Positions 60,579-61,622 of a DNA stretch of 61,622 nucleotides are shown here, piece by piece (positions within the stretch are counted from its first letter, which is position 1; each line of letters opens with the position of its first letter). Origin of the DNA: Bacillota bacterium. GTDB lineage: Bacteria > Bacillota > Clostridia > Lachnospirales > Lachnospiraceae. The position numbers were made by a program, and so were the translations under genes. The stretch covers positions 1 through 61,622 of the forward strand of contig JAEZFK010000027.1 in NCBI GenBank assembly GCA_023437715.1, read 5' to 3'. The notes under the pieces were generated by a model. The model was not told the DNA's origin. It did no database searches and saw only the letters and a list, made by a program, of their open reading frames with translations.

Positions 60579-60636
60579 TACTCTGCGGGGCATATCCATA
60601 TGCCCGGAAAAGAGAGCAAGAATAAGGAAGAGGAGA
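60579..60636 (+). repeat. Two-hairpin leader element, copy E (rearranged)
   Basis: ACTCTGCGGG aligns with the first hairpin of the mglA copy B (ACCCTGCGGG), then ATATCCATATGCCC, a GGAAAAGA loop and GAGCA, then AATAAGGAAGAGGAG. A perfect GGGCATAT/ATATGCCC hairpin is also possible. It precedes the start of the amino-acid-binding protein gene and contains its ribosome binding site. Confidence 0.45.
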
Positions 60637-60644
60637 AAAAGGTT

Positions 60645-61562
60645 ATGAAAAAAACAGCAAAGAAAGTCATTTCAGCTCTTATGGCCGCAGCTTTGGCCGC
60701 GGCTTCCCTGACTGCCTGCGGAGGCTCAAATGCAGGGAACGCTACATCTGCAGCAGCAGGTGATGCAAGCGGGAAAAAAGTACTAAAGGTTGCCATGGAG
60801 TGCAGCTATGCGCCCTACAACTGGACACAGCCGACAGATGCGAACGGGGCTGTTCCTATTTCAGGAAGTTCCGATTATGCTTACGGCTATGACGTTATGA
60901 TGGCGAAAAAGGTTGCAGACGAACTGGGCTATGATTTAGAGATTGTGAAGCTGGATTGGGATTCCCTTGTTCCGGCTGTCCAGTCAGGAAAGGTAGACTG
61001 CGTCATTGCAGGACAGTCAATTACTGCGGAGCGCATGCAGTCCGTGGACTTTACAAGCCCCTATTATTATGCAACCATTGTGACACTGGTAAAATCCGGC
61101 GGCAAATATGAAAATGCGAAGAGCGTGGCGGATTTAGACGGAGCGGTCTGCACCTCTCAGTTAAACACCATCTGGTATGACAACTGTCTGCCCCAGATCC
61201 CCAATGGGGATATTCAGCCTGCACAGGAGTCCGCACCGGCTATGCTGGTGGCTTTAAACTCCGGCAGATGCGACCTGGTGGTAACGGACAAGCCAACCGG
61301 TCAGGCTGCACTGATCGCATATCCTGATTTTAAGCTCCTTGATTTTACCGGTACTGACGGGGCCTTTAAGGTTTCCGATGAAGACATCAACATCGGCATT
61401 TCCCTCAAAAAGGGCAATACGGAATTAAAGGATGCCATTAACGGCGTGCTTTCCAAGATGAACGAGGATGATTTCAACAAGATGATGGAAGAGGCTATGA
61501 TATTGTCAATATTGGTTTACACTTTTTTCTCAAGAATGTTCGACCTATGCTGCCTCCTGTAA
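60645..61562 (+). CDS. Amino-acid ABC transporter substrate-binding lipoprotein, altered 3' end
   Basis: Binding lipoprotein of the family 3 (polar amino acid) group. The signal has a lipobox LTACG, and the mature domain opens LKVAMECSYAPYNW, with GYDVMMAKKVADELGYDLEI, CVIAGQSITAERMQ and ISLKKGNTELKDAING. It probably binds an amino acid. From about codon 285 the sequence (EEAMILSILVYTFFSRMFD, then CCLL) no longer resembles a binding protein, which normally ends after EEA with a few residues. I read this as read-through into inserted DNA; see the window-end element. The start at 60645 follows GAGGAG. No permease or ATPase genes are within the window. Confidence 0.8.
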   Translation: MKKTAKKVISALMAAALAAASLTACGGSNAGNATSAAAGDASGKKVLKVAMECSYAPYNWTQPTDANGAVPISGSSDYAYGYDVMMAKKVADELGYDLEIVKLDWDSLVPAVQSGKVDCVIAGQSITAERMQSVDFTSPYYYATIVTLVKSGGKYENAKSVADLDGAVCTSQLNTIWYDNCLPQIPNGDIQPAQESAPAMLVALNSGRCDLVVTDKPTGQAALIAYPDFKLLDFTGTDGAFKVSDEDINIGISLKKGNTELKDAINGVLSKMNEDDFNKMMEEAMILSILVYTFFSRMFDLCCLL

Positions 61563-61622
61563 AGAAGCATAATACTGTTGTCGCTTAACCATCGGAGGTA
61601 ACCCGCCATTAGCAGAGCAGAT
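61495..61622. mobile_element. Possible insertion element boundary, truncated by window end
   Basis: The binding-protein reading frame stops resembling its family at about 61495, and an opposite-strand reading frame ends nearby at 61545, as expected if an insertion sequence sits in the gene's last codons. The inner sequence starts near TGATATTGTCAATATTGG. Only one end is in the window, so family and inverted repeats cannot be shown. Confidence 0.4.
61545..61622 (-). CDS. C-terminal fragment of an unidentified ORF, possibly a transposase
   Basis: On the minus strand an open frame enters from beyond the window and stops at TAG (61545-61547). The visible end reads GGLPPMVKRQQYYASLQEAA. I do not recognise a family; a transposase is inferred only from its position at the disrupted gene. 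Confidence 0.35.
   Translation of the reverse strand: MCSANGGLPPMVKRQQYYASLQEAA

Noticed and set aside
60413..60796. 127-codon minus-strand ORF over the ysxC end
   Set aside because: It overlaps the ysxC end, a terminator and the start of the binding-protein gene, has low-complexity Ala/Phe content and no ribosome binding site; treated as a shadow.

Overview
The window reads as a chromosomal segment of an anaerobic, low-to-moderate GC Firmicute, most likely a Lachnospiraceae (Clostridium cluster XIVa; Lacrimispora/Enterocloster-like). The reasons are [FeFe]-hydrogenase maturation genes (hydG, hydF and the TM1266-type regulator), PduL plus acetate kinase in place of a classical Pta-AckA pair, a UPF0210/PFL protein next to an ACT protein, a YesN/YesM-type two-component system next to an mgl galactose transporter, and strong AGGAGG ribosome binding sites with TTGACA/TATAAT promoters. 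The placement comes from gene content, not from a database search.

Layout. 1-550 is gene-poor and ends at a tRNA-Gly. 0.8-9 kb: a type IIA topoisomerase pair (parE/gyrB-like and parC/gyrA-like), aspartate-semialdehyde dehydrogenase, aldose epimerase, an EamA transporter and a YbaK deacylase. 9-13.7 kb: topB, a beta-helix protein, upp, a lipoprotein and tRNA-Leu. 13.8-22 kb: a long co-directional run with an orphan zinc-finger membrane protein, a PolA whose 5'-nuclease domain is decayed, coaE, a WalJ-like metallo-beta-lactamase, ACT, UPF0210, a histidine phosphatase and a methyltransferase. 22-27.2 kb: a MIF-like tautomerase, a Nudix hydrolase, tmcAL, pduL-ackA, a palindromic mobile element with target duplication, and yceD-rpmF. 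27.2-32 kb: the hydrogenase-maturation operon behind a leader with a terminator, then an OadB-like sodium-pump subunit behind a long structured leader and followed by a 46-residue membrane protein. 32.1-37.7 kb: a cobalamin operon (cobS, short cobU, cbiB, cobD, cobQ/cbiP, cbiC). 37.7-54.1 kb: a sugar-sensing and uptake region with a response regulator, a histidine kinase, five solute-binding proteins, mglA, mglC, a CYTH protein, a DJ-1 protein and a GGDEF-EAL protein. 54.1-60.5 kb: the proteostasis block tig-clpP-clpX-lon-engB. The window closes with an amino-acid binding protein whose 3' end looks interrupted by an insertion.

The most unusual items are: (i) a recurring two-hairpin leader element just upstream of four genes, with a paired base change that preserves one stem; (ii) a 162-bp palindromic element with 17-bp terminal inverted repeats and an exact 8-bp target duplication, with a decayed second copy near 47.9 kb; (iii) a PolA that has lost most 5'-nuclease catalytic residues; (iv) an unclassified long leader before the OadB-like gene and an attenuator-like leader before the hydrogenase-maturation genes; (v) the clustering of anchored sugar-binding proteins with a histidine kinase and with a GGDEF-EAL protein. 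All functions are inferred by reading translated sequence; nothing was searched against a database.
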